Positions 1-5,581 of a stretch of 9,017 nucleotides of DNA are shown here, in pieces. Each line of letters opens with the position of its first letter. Position 1 is the stretch's first letter. This stretch comes from Paracoccaceae bacterium (lineage in GTDB: Bacteria > Pseudomonadota > Alphaproteobacteria > Rhodobacterales > Rhodobacteraceae). The position numbers and the translations under genes were made by a program. The notes beneath the pieces are model-generated. The model worked only from the letters and a program-made list of their open reading frames with translations. It searched no databases and was not told where the DNA came from. The DNA lies in assembly GCA_023260935.1 (NCBI GenBank), contig JALQTL010000299.1, forward strand, positions 1 through 9,017, read 5' to 3'.

Positions 1-212
1 TCTTCGCGCTTCTTGCCGGTCATCTGGATCTTGTCGGCATTGATCACGATCACGTTGTCGCCCATGTCCATGTGCGGCGTGAAGGTCGGCTTGTGCTTGC
101 CACGCAGCCGGGTGGCGACGATCACGGCGAGGCGGCCCAGCACGACGCCCTCGGCGTCGATCAGGATCCACTTCTTCTCGATGTCCGCCGGAGTAGCGGT
201 GAAAGTTTTCAT
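1..212 (-). CDS. rplM: 50S ribosomal protein L13, N-terminal part (cut by window edge)
   Basis: Only the first 70 codons plus two bases lie in the window; the gene runs off the left edge. The translation starts MKTFTATPADIEKKWILIDA and continues with GVVLGRLAVIVATRLRGKHK (residues 22-41) and TPHMDMGDNVIVINADKI, the classic N-terminal half of L13, an early-assembling large-subunit protein that binds 23S rRNA. The ATG at 212 is preceded by GGGA about eight bases upstream, a modest ribosome binding site. In most bacteria rpsI (S9) follows rplM directly, so it is expected just outside the window. A good promoter and a small hairpin lie upstream. Identification is certain from the conserved motifs; only the C-terminal half cannot be checked. 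Confidence 0.97.
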   Translation of the reverse strand, partial: MKTFTATPADIEKKWILIDAEGVVLGRLAVIVATRLRGKHKPTFTPHMDMGDNVIVINADKIQMTGKKRE

Positions 213-235
213 CGTGGTGTCCCATGAAAGGATGG

Positions 236-250
236 CGGGGCAGCGCCCCG
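236..250 (-). promoter_or_regulatory. Small hairpin in the rplM leader
   Basis: Read on the minus strand, CGGGGC and GCCCCG form a perfect 6-bp stem around a three-base loop, 24-38 bases before the rplM start codon. If the promoter at 267-295 is used, it lies in the 5' leader. L13 represses its own operon in E. coli, so a leader structure is plausible here, but short GC stems arise easily in such DNA. Confidence 0.3.
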
Positions 251-266
251 GGCTCTCGGATGGCGC

Positions 267-295
267 CTTATCCCCTTAATGCCCTTTCCGGTCAA
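267..295 (-). promoter_or_regulatory. Probable housekeeping promoter for rplM
   Basis: On the minus strand TTGACC (290-295) and GATAAG (267-272) are separated by 17 bases. TTGAC matches five of six -35 positions; the -10 is weaker, and ATAAGG one base further on is an alternative. A start near 260 would give a leader of about 48 bases. The 60 bases at 301-360, upstream of the -35, are 40/60 A or T, which contrasts strongly with the GC-rich coding DNA and would suit an upstream activating region. Inferred from sequence only. Confidence 0.5.
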
Positions 296-353
296 GGTCA
301 GTAATGTTGGAAACAAGATAGCAAAATCAGAAGGATGAAAAATAGGTATCAAT

Positions 354-1106
354 TTACCCCACAGATTCGGCAGCGATTCCCCGCAGCGCCCGCGCCCGTG
401 CCGGGGGAATTTGGGCCACTTCGACAGCGGTAAATACATGCAGCGTATCCATCGCGGGGTCTGGCACGGCGTGGTCGCTGACCCATCCCCCCATGCCCAG
501 ATAGCTGCGCAGCAAGGGCGGCGTGCCGGCCAGCGCGCGCGCCCGATTGAAGGGCCGTGCAAGGCCCGCCAGTGGCAGGGCATCGGCCATCCTCTGCCCC
601 GGGCGCCAGGCTTGCGGGCCGATATGCGTGCAAAGCAGCGACAGCGCCTCGGCATGCGGGGCAGGATCGGCGCCGGGAAAGCTGGAACAACCGAACATCA
701 GCCCCACCCCCTGTGCATCGACAAGGCCCGCCATCGCCGCCCATGCAAGGCGCAGGATATCGGGATCATGCCGGTCGGGATGCAGGCAGAACCGCCCCAG
801 TTCCAGCAGGGGCGAGGCAAAGTCTGCCAGCCGTTCCAGATCATAAAACCTGCCGGCATAGCTGTTCAGCACCTCGGCCCCGCGATGCAGGCGCAACCGG
901 CAACAGGCCACCGGATCATCCCCGTCCAGCACCAAAAGATGCGCCGAAACCACGTCGAATTCATCACGGTCCTGCCCGCTGGCCGGCCCCCGCCCGCGCG
1001 CAGCGACAAAAGCCAGATGGCGCAGGCGCTGTGCTGCCGCGACTTCATCCGGCGCTTGGGCAAGCCGGGCCATCAGCCGCCCGCGCTGGAGGGGGGGTAT
1101 CCTCAC
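354..1106 (-). CDS. OlsB-like GNAT N-acyltransferase (ornithine lipid type)
   Basis: The protein of about 250 residues resembles OlsB, which transfers a 3-hydroxyacyl chain from acyl carrier protein to ornithine in the first step of ornithine lipid synthesis at the inner membrane. Visible signs are an N-terminal VAAAQRLRHLAFV segment (about 22-34), DEFDVVSAHLLVLDG (about 48-62), LLELGRFCLHPDRHD (about 100-114), FGCSSFPGADP (about 138-148) and a C-terminal PPLLRSYLGMGGWVSD segment. Start choice: GTG at 1112 lies only three bases after AGGAG, whereas GTG at 1106 is nine bases after it and is preferred; ATG at 1073 is also possible. No partner olsA is visible: rplM lies downstream and msrB is divergent. 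The protein is shorter than typical OlsB, so it could be a paralog with another acyl acceptor. Family assignment is fairly sure, substrate is not. Confidence 0.75.
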   Translation of the reverse strand: MRIPPLQRGRLMARLAQAPDEVAAAQRLRHLAFVAARGRGPASGQDRDEFDVVSAHLLVLDGDDPVACCRLRLHRGAEVLNSYAGRFYDLERLADFASPLLELGRFCLHPDRHDPDILRLAWAAMAGLVDAQGVGLMFGCSSFPGADPAPHAEALSLLCTHIGPQAWRPGQRMADALPLAGLARPFNRARALAGTPPLLRSYLGMGGWVSDHAVPDPAMDTLHVFTAVEVAQIPPARARALRGIAAESVG

Positions 1107-1129
1107 GATCACTTGCTCCTTTCGCGAAC

Positions 1130-1158
1130 TTGGCGACGGTTCGGTTTCGCCCTACATT
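1130..1158 (+). promoter_or_regulatory. Candidate promoter for msrB
   Basis: TTGGCG (1130-1135) and TACATT (1153-1158) are 17 bases apart and would start transcription near 1165, leaving a leader of about 47 bases before msrB. The -35 overlaps an inverted repeat CGAAC-N9-GTTCG (1125-1143). On the opposite strand TTGTCA (1177-1182) with AAATGT (1154-1159) could serve the acyltransferase gene, so the two -10 boxes would overlap. Matches are moderate. Confidence 0.35.
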
Positions 1159-1211
1159 TCGCGCTCTACAAGGCGGTGACAAGCCGTCGTTGCAAATGCG
1201 AGGTTCGGGCC

Positions 1212-1604
1212 ATGGAAAAGATCGTGAAATCGGATGCAGAGTGGCGGGCGGAACTTTCCGACCTTGCCTTCAAGGTGACGCGGCAGCACGGCACGGAACG
1301 CGCTTTCACGCATGACAACTTTCCAAAGGCGGCGGGCACGTTCCGCTGCGTGTGCTGTGATGCGCCGCTGTTCGATCAGGCGCACAAGTTTGACAGCGGT
1401 ACCGGCTGGCCCAGTTTCTGGCAGCCGCTTGATCCCGAAATGGTCGGCGAATCCGAAGACCGGACATGGTTCATGCGGCGTACCGAAGTGCATTGCAACC
1501 GTTGCGACGCCCATCTGGGCCATGTCTTTCCCGATGGCCCCCGGCCCACGGGCCTGCGCTACTGCATCAACGGTGTTGCGCTGAAATTCGAGCCCGAGGT
1601 CTGA
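1212..1604 (+). CDS. msrB: Peptide-methionine (R)-S-oxide reductase MsrB
   Basis: This 130-residue cytoplasmic enzyme reduces the R form of methionine sulfoxide in proteins, repairing oxidative damage. The whole MsrB domain is present: two zinc-binding pairs at C46/C49 and C95/C98 (CNRCDAHLGHVF), the FDSGTGWPSFW signature (60-70), and the catalytic cysteine C118 in RYCINGVAL. Thr64 stands where many relatives carry the resolving cysteine of SGCGWP, so regeneration may use C48, next to the zinc knuckle, or direct thioredoxin-type reduction. Length is normal for the single-domain form, with no fused MsrA. The ATG at 1212 has GAGG eight bases upstream and begins right before the conserved domain; the reading frame stays open far upstream, but that part is antisense to the acyltransferase gene and shows no MsrB similarity. 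It is transcribed alone and meets bamE tail to tail. Confidence 0.96.
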   Translation: MEKIVKSDAEWRAELSDLAFKVTRQHGTERAFTHDNFPKAAGTFRCVCCDAPLFDQAHKFDSGTGWPSFWQPLDPEMVGESEDRTWFMRRTEVHCNRCDAHLGHVFPDGPRPTGLRYCINGVALKFEPEV

Positions 1605-1617
1605 CATCGCGGATCGT

Positions 1618-1637
1618 GGGGGCCATGAACGGCCCCC
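1618..1637. terminator. Hairpin between convergent msrB and bamE
   Basis: GGGGGCC (1618-1624) and GGCCCCC (1631-1637) form a perfect 7-bp stem with a six-base loop, centred in the 48-bp gap between the stops of msrB and bamE. It reads equally well on both strands and so may end or protect both transcripts. There is no run of T on either side, so it is not a textbook rho-independent terminator. Confidence 0.5.
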
Positions 1638-1652
1638 CGTCAAGCCGCTGCA

Positions 1653-2150
1653 TCATTCGCCCAGGAACTGACCCGCGTTGAACCGCCCGAAGTTCGAGAA
1701 GAGTTGCGCCAGCACGCCCATGCCCTTGACGCTGCTTTCCGTGACCCGGCGCGACAGCGGCACGATCTGCCCGCGTTCCATCCCGAAGCGTTCCACGTTC
1801 TGCAACACGCCCTTGTCACTGAAGGTCAGCGCCACGACCTGCCGGTCCACCTCACGCGCGGGCAGCATGCCGCGCTGTTCCCAGCGGCTTTGCACATAAT
1901 ACCAGCCCGTATCGTTCAGCAGCCCCGAGGCCGACGGCCGGCCAACCTTTGGCGCGGCGGTTTCGCGGGTATCCTTGCCCACCTCAAGCTGGGCCAGATC
2001 CTCTTCATTGGGCACATAGCCGTGGTTGCGCTCCAGCGACGCGCAGGCCGTGATGGTCAGCGCAAGGGCGCAGATCATCAGGCCCCGCAAGGCCCGCGCC
2101 GCACCCCGGCCGGCCAGACCGGTCTTGCCCGCTGCTTTCGTCATTGCCAT
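1653..2150 (-). CDS. bamE: Outer membrane protein assembly factor BamE (SmpA/OmlA lipoprotein)
   Basis: A 165-residue lipoprotein of the BamE family, an accessory part of the BAM complex that inserts beta-barrel proteins into the outer membrane. A basic N-terminus and the hydrophobic MICALALTITAC end in a lipobox with the lipidated cysteine at residue 36; alanine follows, with no inner-membrane retention signal. The domain shows EVGKDTRETAAPKVGRPS (about 56-73), GWYYVQSRWEQ (82-92) and VALTFSDKGVLQNVERFG (about 106-123), matching the small alpha/beta BamE fold. ATG 2150 is chosen because AGGA lies seven bases upstream; an in-frame GTG at 2156 and ATG at 2144 are less well placed. The gene is divergent from yceD, an arrangement I know from Rhodobacterales. 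The C-terminal RFNAGQFLGE tail is typical of alphaproteobacterial forms. Confidence 0.93.
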   Translation of the reverse strand: MAMTKAAGKTGLAGRGAARALRGLMICALALTITACASLERNHGYVPNEEDLAQLEVGKDTRETAAPKVGRPSASGLLNDTGWYYVQSRWEQRGMLPAREVDRQVVALTFSDKGVLQNVERFGMERGQIVPLSRRVTESSVKGMGVLAQLFSNFGRFNAGQFLGE

Positions 2151-2338
2151 CCGCACATCCTGCCCTGCTGCCCGCCCCCGGAGGGGCCACCGTTTCCAGC
2201 CGCTCTGCCCTTGCCAAGCGACCTGACGGCGCTTAATCCCGAATGGGCGGTCCGACCCCTTTGCCTCAAGGCTTACGATAGGTTGCGGGCCGGTTCAAGA
2301 ATGGAACGCGCAAAGCGCCGGACAGAGGAGCGCCCCCC

Positions 2339-2935
2339 ATGGCCCGGACCCGTGACAGCCTGCCCCCCGATCCCGCAGCCGTGCCGGATGCGCCAAGGGC
2401 GTTCAGCCACCCGCTGCGGGTGGCACAATTGCCCGCGCGCAAACCCCTGCGCTTCGACTTGGCCCCCGATGCCCCGGCCCGCGCGGCGCTTGCGGCGGAA
2501 CTGGGGCTGATCCAACTGCCGAAACTGCGCCTGAAGGGGCAGATCATGGCAGACGGGTCGCGCGATTTCGTGCTGACCGCGCGGCTTGAGGCGGAAATCG
2601 TGCAGCCCTGCATTATCACGCTGGCGCCGGTGCCGTCGCGCATCGCCGAGGATGTGACTCGCCGCTATGTCCGCGACTGGCAGGAGCCAGAGGCGGACGA
2701 GGTGGAGATGCCCGAGGATGACAGTATCGAGCCCCTGCCCGATGTCATCGATCTGGGTGACGTGCTGGCCGAAGCGCTAAGCCTTGCGCTTCCGCTTTAT
2801 CCGCGGGCCGAAGGGGCGGAACTGGGGGCGGTGGATCACGCCCCGCCCGGGGCAGACCCGATCACGGATGCCGATCTGAAACCGTTTGCCAGCCTTGCTG
2901 CGCTGAAACAGCGTCTGGAAGGGGGCGATTCCTGA
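2339..2935 (+). CDS. yceD: DUF177 family protein YceD (23S rRNA accumulation protein)
   Basis: A 198-residue soluble protein of the DUF177/YceD family, which is associated with 23S rRNA accumulation and is encoded beside rpmF in most bacteria. Recognisable parts are the N-terminal FSHPLRVAQLP (22-32), the core VLTARLEAEIVQPCIITLAP (78-97) with the conserved cysteine C91, an acidic stretch EPEADEVEMPEDDSIEP (116-132), and the conserved IDLGDVLAEALSLALPLYPR (137-156). The C-terminal FASLAALKQRL is also usual for the family. The start is firm: GAGGAG lies eight bases before ATG 2339. rpmF follows after 209 bp rather than the close spacing common elsewhere, and that gap holds a separate probable promoter, so rpmF probably has its own transcript besides any read-through. 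Molecular activity is not established; family identity is clear. Confidence 0.92.
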   Translation: MARTRDSLPPDPAAVPDAPRAFSHPLRVAQLPARKPLRFDLAPDAPARAALAAELGLIQLPKLRLKGQIMADGSRDFVLTARLEAEIVQPCIITLAPVPSRIAEDVTRRYVRDWQEPEADEVEMPEDDSIEPLPDVIDLGDVLAEALSLALPLYPRAEGAELGAVDHAPPGADPITDADLKPFASLAALKQRLEGGDS

Positions 2936-3012
2936 TGCGGTGGTGCCATCCCTGCCAGCAGGCGGAATCCATAGCCCAAGCGGGTGGGCGGAAATTCTGC
3001 GCACAAAGGGGC

Positions 3013-3040
3013 TTGCACGTGGCACAAATCCGGTTATGTT
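3013..3040 (+). promoter_or_regulatory. Probable promoter for rpmF-plsX-fabH
   Basis: TTGCAC (3013-3018) and TATGTT (3035-3040) are 16 bases apart, with a predicted start near 3047 and a leader of about 98 bases. The -10 lies in GGTTATGTT, very like the GTTATGTA of the tRNA-Pro promoter in this window, which has the same 16-base spacer. It lies in the noncoding gap behind yceD. Based on motif match and placement only. Confidence 0.5.
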
Positions 3041-3053
3041 CCGCGCCTCATTC

Positions 3054-3125
3054 GGGGTGTGGAAACACGCCCCCGGCGGCTTTGACCGCTTGAAGAATCG
3101 TCAAGGAAAACAGGGGCCTGTCCCC
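3054..3125 (+). promoter_or_regulatory. Structured 5' leader of rpmF (three hairpins)
   Basis: Three consecutive hairpins lie between the probable promoter and rpmF. The first is an 8-bp stem GGGGTGTG/CACGCCCC (3054-3061 with 3066-3073, one G-U pair) closed by a GAAA tetraloop, a stable GNRA type. The second is CTTGA/TCAAG (3089-3093 with 3101-3105, seven-base loop). The third is GGGG/CCCC (3113-3116 with 3122-3125). The ribosome binding site AAAGG lies just behind them. This may be an autoregulatory or stability element; I recognise no named RNA family. Confidence 0.35.
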
Positions 3126-3144
3126 ACTACCCAAAGGTCGCGAC

Positions 3145-3351
3145 ATGGCTGTCCCGCAGAACCGAGTCACCAAATCCCGCCGCAACATGCGCCGTGCGCA
3201 TGACGCCCTTGTTGCCGGCAACCCGGCCGAATGCCCGAACTGCGGCGAACTGAAGCGCCCGCACCATGTCTGCGGTGCCTGCGGCCATTATGACGCCCGC
3301 GAAGTGGTGTCGACCGTCAAGGACGTCGATCTGGATGAGGATGCGGCGTAA
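3145..3351 (+). CDS. rpmF: 50S ribosomal protein L32
   Basis: A 68-residue basic large-subunit protein. It begins MAVPQNRVTKSRRNMRRAHD, the standard L32 N-terminus, and carries a zinc ribbon with C30/C33 (CPNCGELK) and C43/C46 (CGACGHYD), so this is the cysteine-containing form. The tail is acidic (KDVDLDEDAA). AAAGG lies seven bases before the ATG at 3145. plsX follows after 26 bp, and the rpmF-plsX-fabH order is one of the most widespread links between ribosome and lipid genes. The last codons and the stop form a strong hairpin with the following bases (3340-3359). Identity is certain. Confidence 0.98.
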   Translation: MAVPQNRVTKSRRNMRRAHDALVAGNPAECPNCGELKRPHHVCGACGHYDAREVVSTVKDVDLDEDAA

Positions 3352-3359
3352 GCCGCATC
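3340..3359 (+). repeat. Perfect hairpin spanning the rpmF stop codon
   Basis: GATGCGGC (3340-3347) and GCCGCATC (3352-3359) pair over eight bases without mismatch, and the loop GTAA (3348-3351) is a GNRA tetraloop holding the TAA stop. There is no T-run behind it, so simple intrinsic termination is unlikely. It lies between rpmF and plsX and could limit read-through, mark a processing point or protect the rpmF message from 3' decay. The structure is seen directly; the role is inferred. Confidence 0.55.
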
Positions 3360-3377
3360 TGAAGTCGCGCCCCGCTG

Positions 3378-4523
3378 ATGGCGAACGGGCTTGAACAACC
3401 GGCGACTGACGGCCTGAGCCTTGGGGTCGGGAACGCGCAGACCACCGTGATTTCGGTCGATGCCATGGGCGGCGACCGTGGGCCGGCGGCAGTTGTCGCC
3501 GGCCTTGGTATCTCTGCCGCGCAGCATCGCGATGTCGGTTTCATCCTGCATGGTGATCAGGCCGTTCTGCGGCCGCTGGTCGACCGCCAACCCGGGCTTT
3601 CGGGGCGGGTCACACTGGTGCATGCCGACCGCGTTGTGACCATGAACGACAAGCCAAGCCAGGTGATGCGCCATGGCGAGGGGACGTCGATGTGGTCGGC
3701 CATTGACAGCGTCAAGACCGGCGCCGCGCAGGCTGCCGTTTCCTGTGGCAATACCGGTGCGCTTATGGCGGTTGCGATGATCCGCCTGCGCAAGGTGGCC
3801 GGCGTGAACCGCCCCGCCATCGCCTGCCTGTGGCCCAGCCGCAACCCCGGCGGCTTCAATGTGATGCTGGATGTGGGCGCCGGGATCGAGGCCGAGGCGG
3901 AAGATCTGCTGCAATTCGCCACCATGGGGGCGGCCTATGCCCGCAATGGCCTCGCTCTTGCCCGGCCCCGCGTGGGCCTGTTGAACGTGGGCACAGAAGA
4001 GCACAAGGGCCGGGCCGAGCTGAAGGCCGCACATGAACGGATGACAGAGGCGGCCGAAGCGGGTGGTTTCGATTTCGTGGGCTTTGTCGAAGGCGGCGAT
4101 ATCCCTTCGGACCGGGTGGATGTGATCGTCACCGACGGATTCAACGGCAATATCGCGCTGAAGACCGGCGAAGGCACGGCCAAGCTGATCTCTGATTTCC
4201 TGAAAGAGGCGTTCGGGGCGGGCCTTCTGTCGAAATTCGCGGCTCTTCTGGCGCTGAATTCGCTCAAGCGGCTGCAAAAGCGCATCGATCCCCGGCGCGT
4301 GAACGGCGGGGTGTTTCTGGGGCTGAACGGCACGGTGGTGAAATCCCACGGGTCGGCCGATGCCACCGGGGTTGCCGCGGCCATCGGGCTGGCAATCCAG
4401 CTTGCCCGCACCGGCTTTGTCGACAGGCTGGCGGCGCGGGTTGCATCCACCGGGCGCGCGGGGCAGGATGCCGCCGCGAAAGGCGCGGCGGTTGCCGCGG
4501 CAGGAGACGGGACCGAAGCATGA
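3378..4523 (+). CDS. plsX: Phosphate acyltransferase PlsX
   Basis: A 381-residue peripheral membrane enzyme that converts acyl-ACP and phosphate to acyl-phosphate, the donor for PlsY in the first acylation of glycerol-3-phosphate. Family signatures appear in order: VISVDAMGGDRGP (24-36), HGEGTSMWSAIDSVK (99-113), SCGNTGALMA (122-131), NVMLDVGAG (161-169), GLLNVGTEEHKG (200-211), VEGGDIPSDRVDVIVTDGFN (237-256) and LGLNGTVVKSHGSAD (314-328). Length is usual apart from an alanine-rich tail. The ATG at 3378 has only a weak GAAG 13 bases upstream; an upstream in-frame TGA (3360-3362) excludes a longer form, and GTG at 3447, just before VISVDAMGG, is an alternative that would remove 23 poorly conserved residues. 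The weak site fits coupling to rpmF translation. The stop overlaps the fabH start by four bases. Confidence 0.97.
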   Translation: MANGLEQPATDGLSLGVGNAQTTVISVDAMGGDRGPAAVVAGLGISAAQHRDVGFILHGDQAVLRPLVDRQPGLSGRVTLVHADRVVTMNDKPSQVMRHGEGTSMWSAIDSVKTGAAQAAVSCGNTGALMAVAMIRLRKVAGVNRPAIACLWPSRNPGGFNVMLDVGAGIEAEAEDLLQFATMGAAYARNGLALARPRVGLLNVGTEEHKGRAELKAAHERMTEAAEAGGFDFVGFVEGGDIPSDRVDVIVTDGFNGNIALKTGEGTAKLISDFLKEAFGAGLLSKFAALLALNSLKRLQKRIDPRRVNGGVFLGLNGTVVKSHGSADATGVAAAIGLAIQLARTGFVDRLAARVASTGRAGQDAAAKGAAVAAAGDGTEA

Positions 4524-5491
4524 CCATACGCGCCGTTGTCCGAGGCGTCGGGCATTATCTGCCTGCCCGGATTGTCCCGAATGCCGAGCTTGAAAAGCTG
4601 GTCGAGACGACCGATGAATGGATTCGCAGCCGCTCGGGGATCGAGCGGCGCCATTTCGCCGCCGAAGGTGAAACGACATCAGATCTGGCCACCCATGCCG
4701 CCCGGGCGGCCCTTGCCGATGCCGGGCTGGAGGGCGAGGATATCGACGCGATCGTTCTGGCCACTTCGACCGCGGACCTGACCTTTCCATCCGTCGCCAC
4801 CATGGTGCAGGCCAATCTTGGCATGACCCGCGGCTTTGCCTTTGACGTTCAGGCAGTCTGCGCAGGCTTTGTCTATGCGCTGACCACCGCCAATGCGTTG
4901 ATCGTTTCGGGGCAGGTGCGGCGGGTTCTGGTGATCGGCGCCGAAACCTTCAGCCGGTTGATGGACTGGTCGGACCGGTCCACCTGTGTGCTGTTTGGCG
5001 ATGGCGCGGGTGCGCTGGTTCTGGAGGCGCAGGCGGCCACCGGCACTGCGCGCGACCGGGGCATCCTGGCCACCGATCTGCATTCGGATGGCCGGTTCAA
5101 GGACATTCTTTATGTCGATGGCGGCACGTCGACCGGCACCACCGGGCATCTGCGCATGTCGGGCAAGGAAGTGTTCCGCCATGCCGTTGAAAAGCTGGCC
5201 GAAACGGCCCATGCCGCGCTGGATCGGGCGGGCTTGAGCAGCGCCGATGTCGACTGGATCGTGCCGCATCAGGCCAATATCCGCATCATCGAAGGTACGG
5301 CGCGCAAGATGCAACTGCCGATGGACCGGGTTGTGGTGACCGTGCAGGATCACGGCAATACCTCGGCTGCGTCGATTCCCCTGGCGCTGTCGGTGGGCAA
5401 GGCGCGCGGGCAGATCAAGGAAGGCGATCTGATCGTGACCGAGGCGATCGGCGGCGGTCTGGCGTGGGGATCGGTGGTTCTGCGCTGGTGA
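4520..5491 (+). CDS. fabH: Beta-ketoacyl-ACP synthase III (FabH)
   Basis: A 323-residue cytosolic enzyme that condenses acetyl-CoA with malonyl-ACP to start fatty acid synthesis. The catalytic triad is intact: C114 in VQAVCAGFVYAL, H250 in VPHQANIRII and N280 in DHGNTSAASIPLAL. Other family marks are TTDEWIRSRSGIERR (30-44), ATSTADLTFPS (81-91), GDGAGALVLE (160-169) and the terminal GGGLAWGSVVLRW. Length is usual for the family. The ATG at 4520 overlaps the plsX stop as ATGA, a sign of translational coupling, so PlsX (use of acyl chains for phospholipid) and FabH (entry to acyl synthesis) are made together. No terminator is evident behind it before the ihfA promoter region. Confidence 0.98.
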   Translation: MTIRAVVRGVGHYLPARIVPNAELEKLVETTDEWIRSRSGIERRHFAAEGETTSDLATHAARAALADAGLEGEDIDAIVLATSTADLTFPSVATMVQANLGMTRGFAFDVQAVCAGFVYALTTANALIVSGQVRRVLVIGAETFSRLMDWSDRSTCVLFGDGAGALVLEAQAATGTARDRGILATDLHSDGRFKDILYVDGGTSTGTTGHLRMSGKEVFRHAVEKLAETAHAALDRAGLSSADVDWIVPHQANIRIIEGTARKMQLPMDRVVVTVQDHGNTSAASIPLALSVGKARGQIKEGDLIVTEAIGGGLAWGSVVLRW

Positions 5492-5512
5492 CGGCGTTTG
5501 AACTCTGCCGCC

Positions 5513-5525
5513 CAAGTCTCTGATA
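5513..5525 (-). promoter_or_regulatory. Consensus IHF binding site upstream of ihfA
   Basis: The minus strand reads TATCAGAGACTTG, which fits the published IHF consensus WATCARNNNNTTR at every defined position. It ends one base before the TTGACT -35 box of the probable ihfA promoter. IHF alpha is the product of the next gene, and E. coli ihfA is known to be repressed by IHF, so autoregulation is the natural reading. No clear A-tract lies beside it. Binding is inferred. Confidence 0.55.
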
Positions 5526-5554
5526 TTGACTCGCAAATCCTTACCGCGCAATCT
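5526..5554 (+). promoter_or_regulatory. Probable promoter for ihfA and the MerR-type gene
   Basis: TTGACT (5526-5531) matches five of six -35 positions; 17 bases later CAATCT (5549-5554) is a poor -10. The predicted start near 5561 leaves a leader of about 20 bases. The weak -10 suggests dependence on other factors or regulation through the adjoining IHF site. It lies in the only noncoding gap between fabH and ihfA. Confidence 0.45.
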
Positions 5555-5581
5555 GTACGAAAAAGCCCGGGAGTATTTGAG

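Noticed and set aside
411..1211. Long upstream extension of the msrB frame
   Set aside because: Antisense to the acyltransferase gene; the MsrB domain begins at 1212 with its own ribosome binding site.
2251..2279. Candidate yceD promoter with TACGAT at 2274-2279
   Set aside because: The -10 is fair, but no acceptable -35 lies 16-18 bases upstream; too weak to annotate.
2935..3093. 52-codon frame starting in TGATG overlap with the yceD stop, rich in cysteine (MRWCHPCQQAES...)
   Set aside because: It uses ATA, AGG, TTG, TTA and TGT codons that neighbours avoid, runs through the probable rpmF promoter, and resembles no family.
2940..3203. 87-codon plus-strand frame between yceD and rpmF
   Set aside because: It overlaps rpmF in another frame, lacks a good ribosome binding site and has no recognisable domain.
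3288..4790. 500-codon minus-strand frame opposite plsX
   Set aside because: Long antisense frames are common opposite GC-rich genes; composition is Arg/His/Gln-rich with no domain, and plsX is certain.
5498..5581. In-frame 28-codon N-terminal extension of ihfA from TTG
   Set aside because: It crosses the IHF site and promoter, has no family similarity, and ATG 5582 has a well-placed GGGAG.
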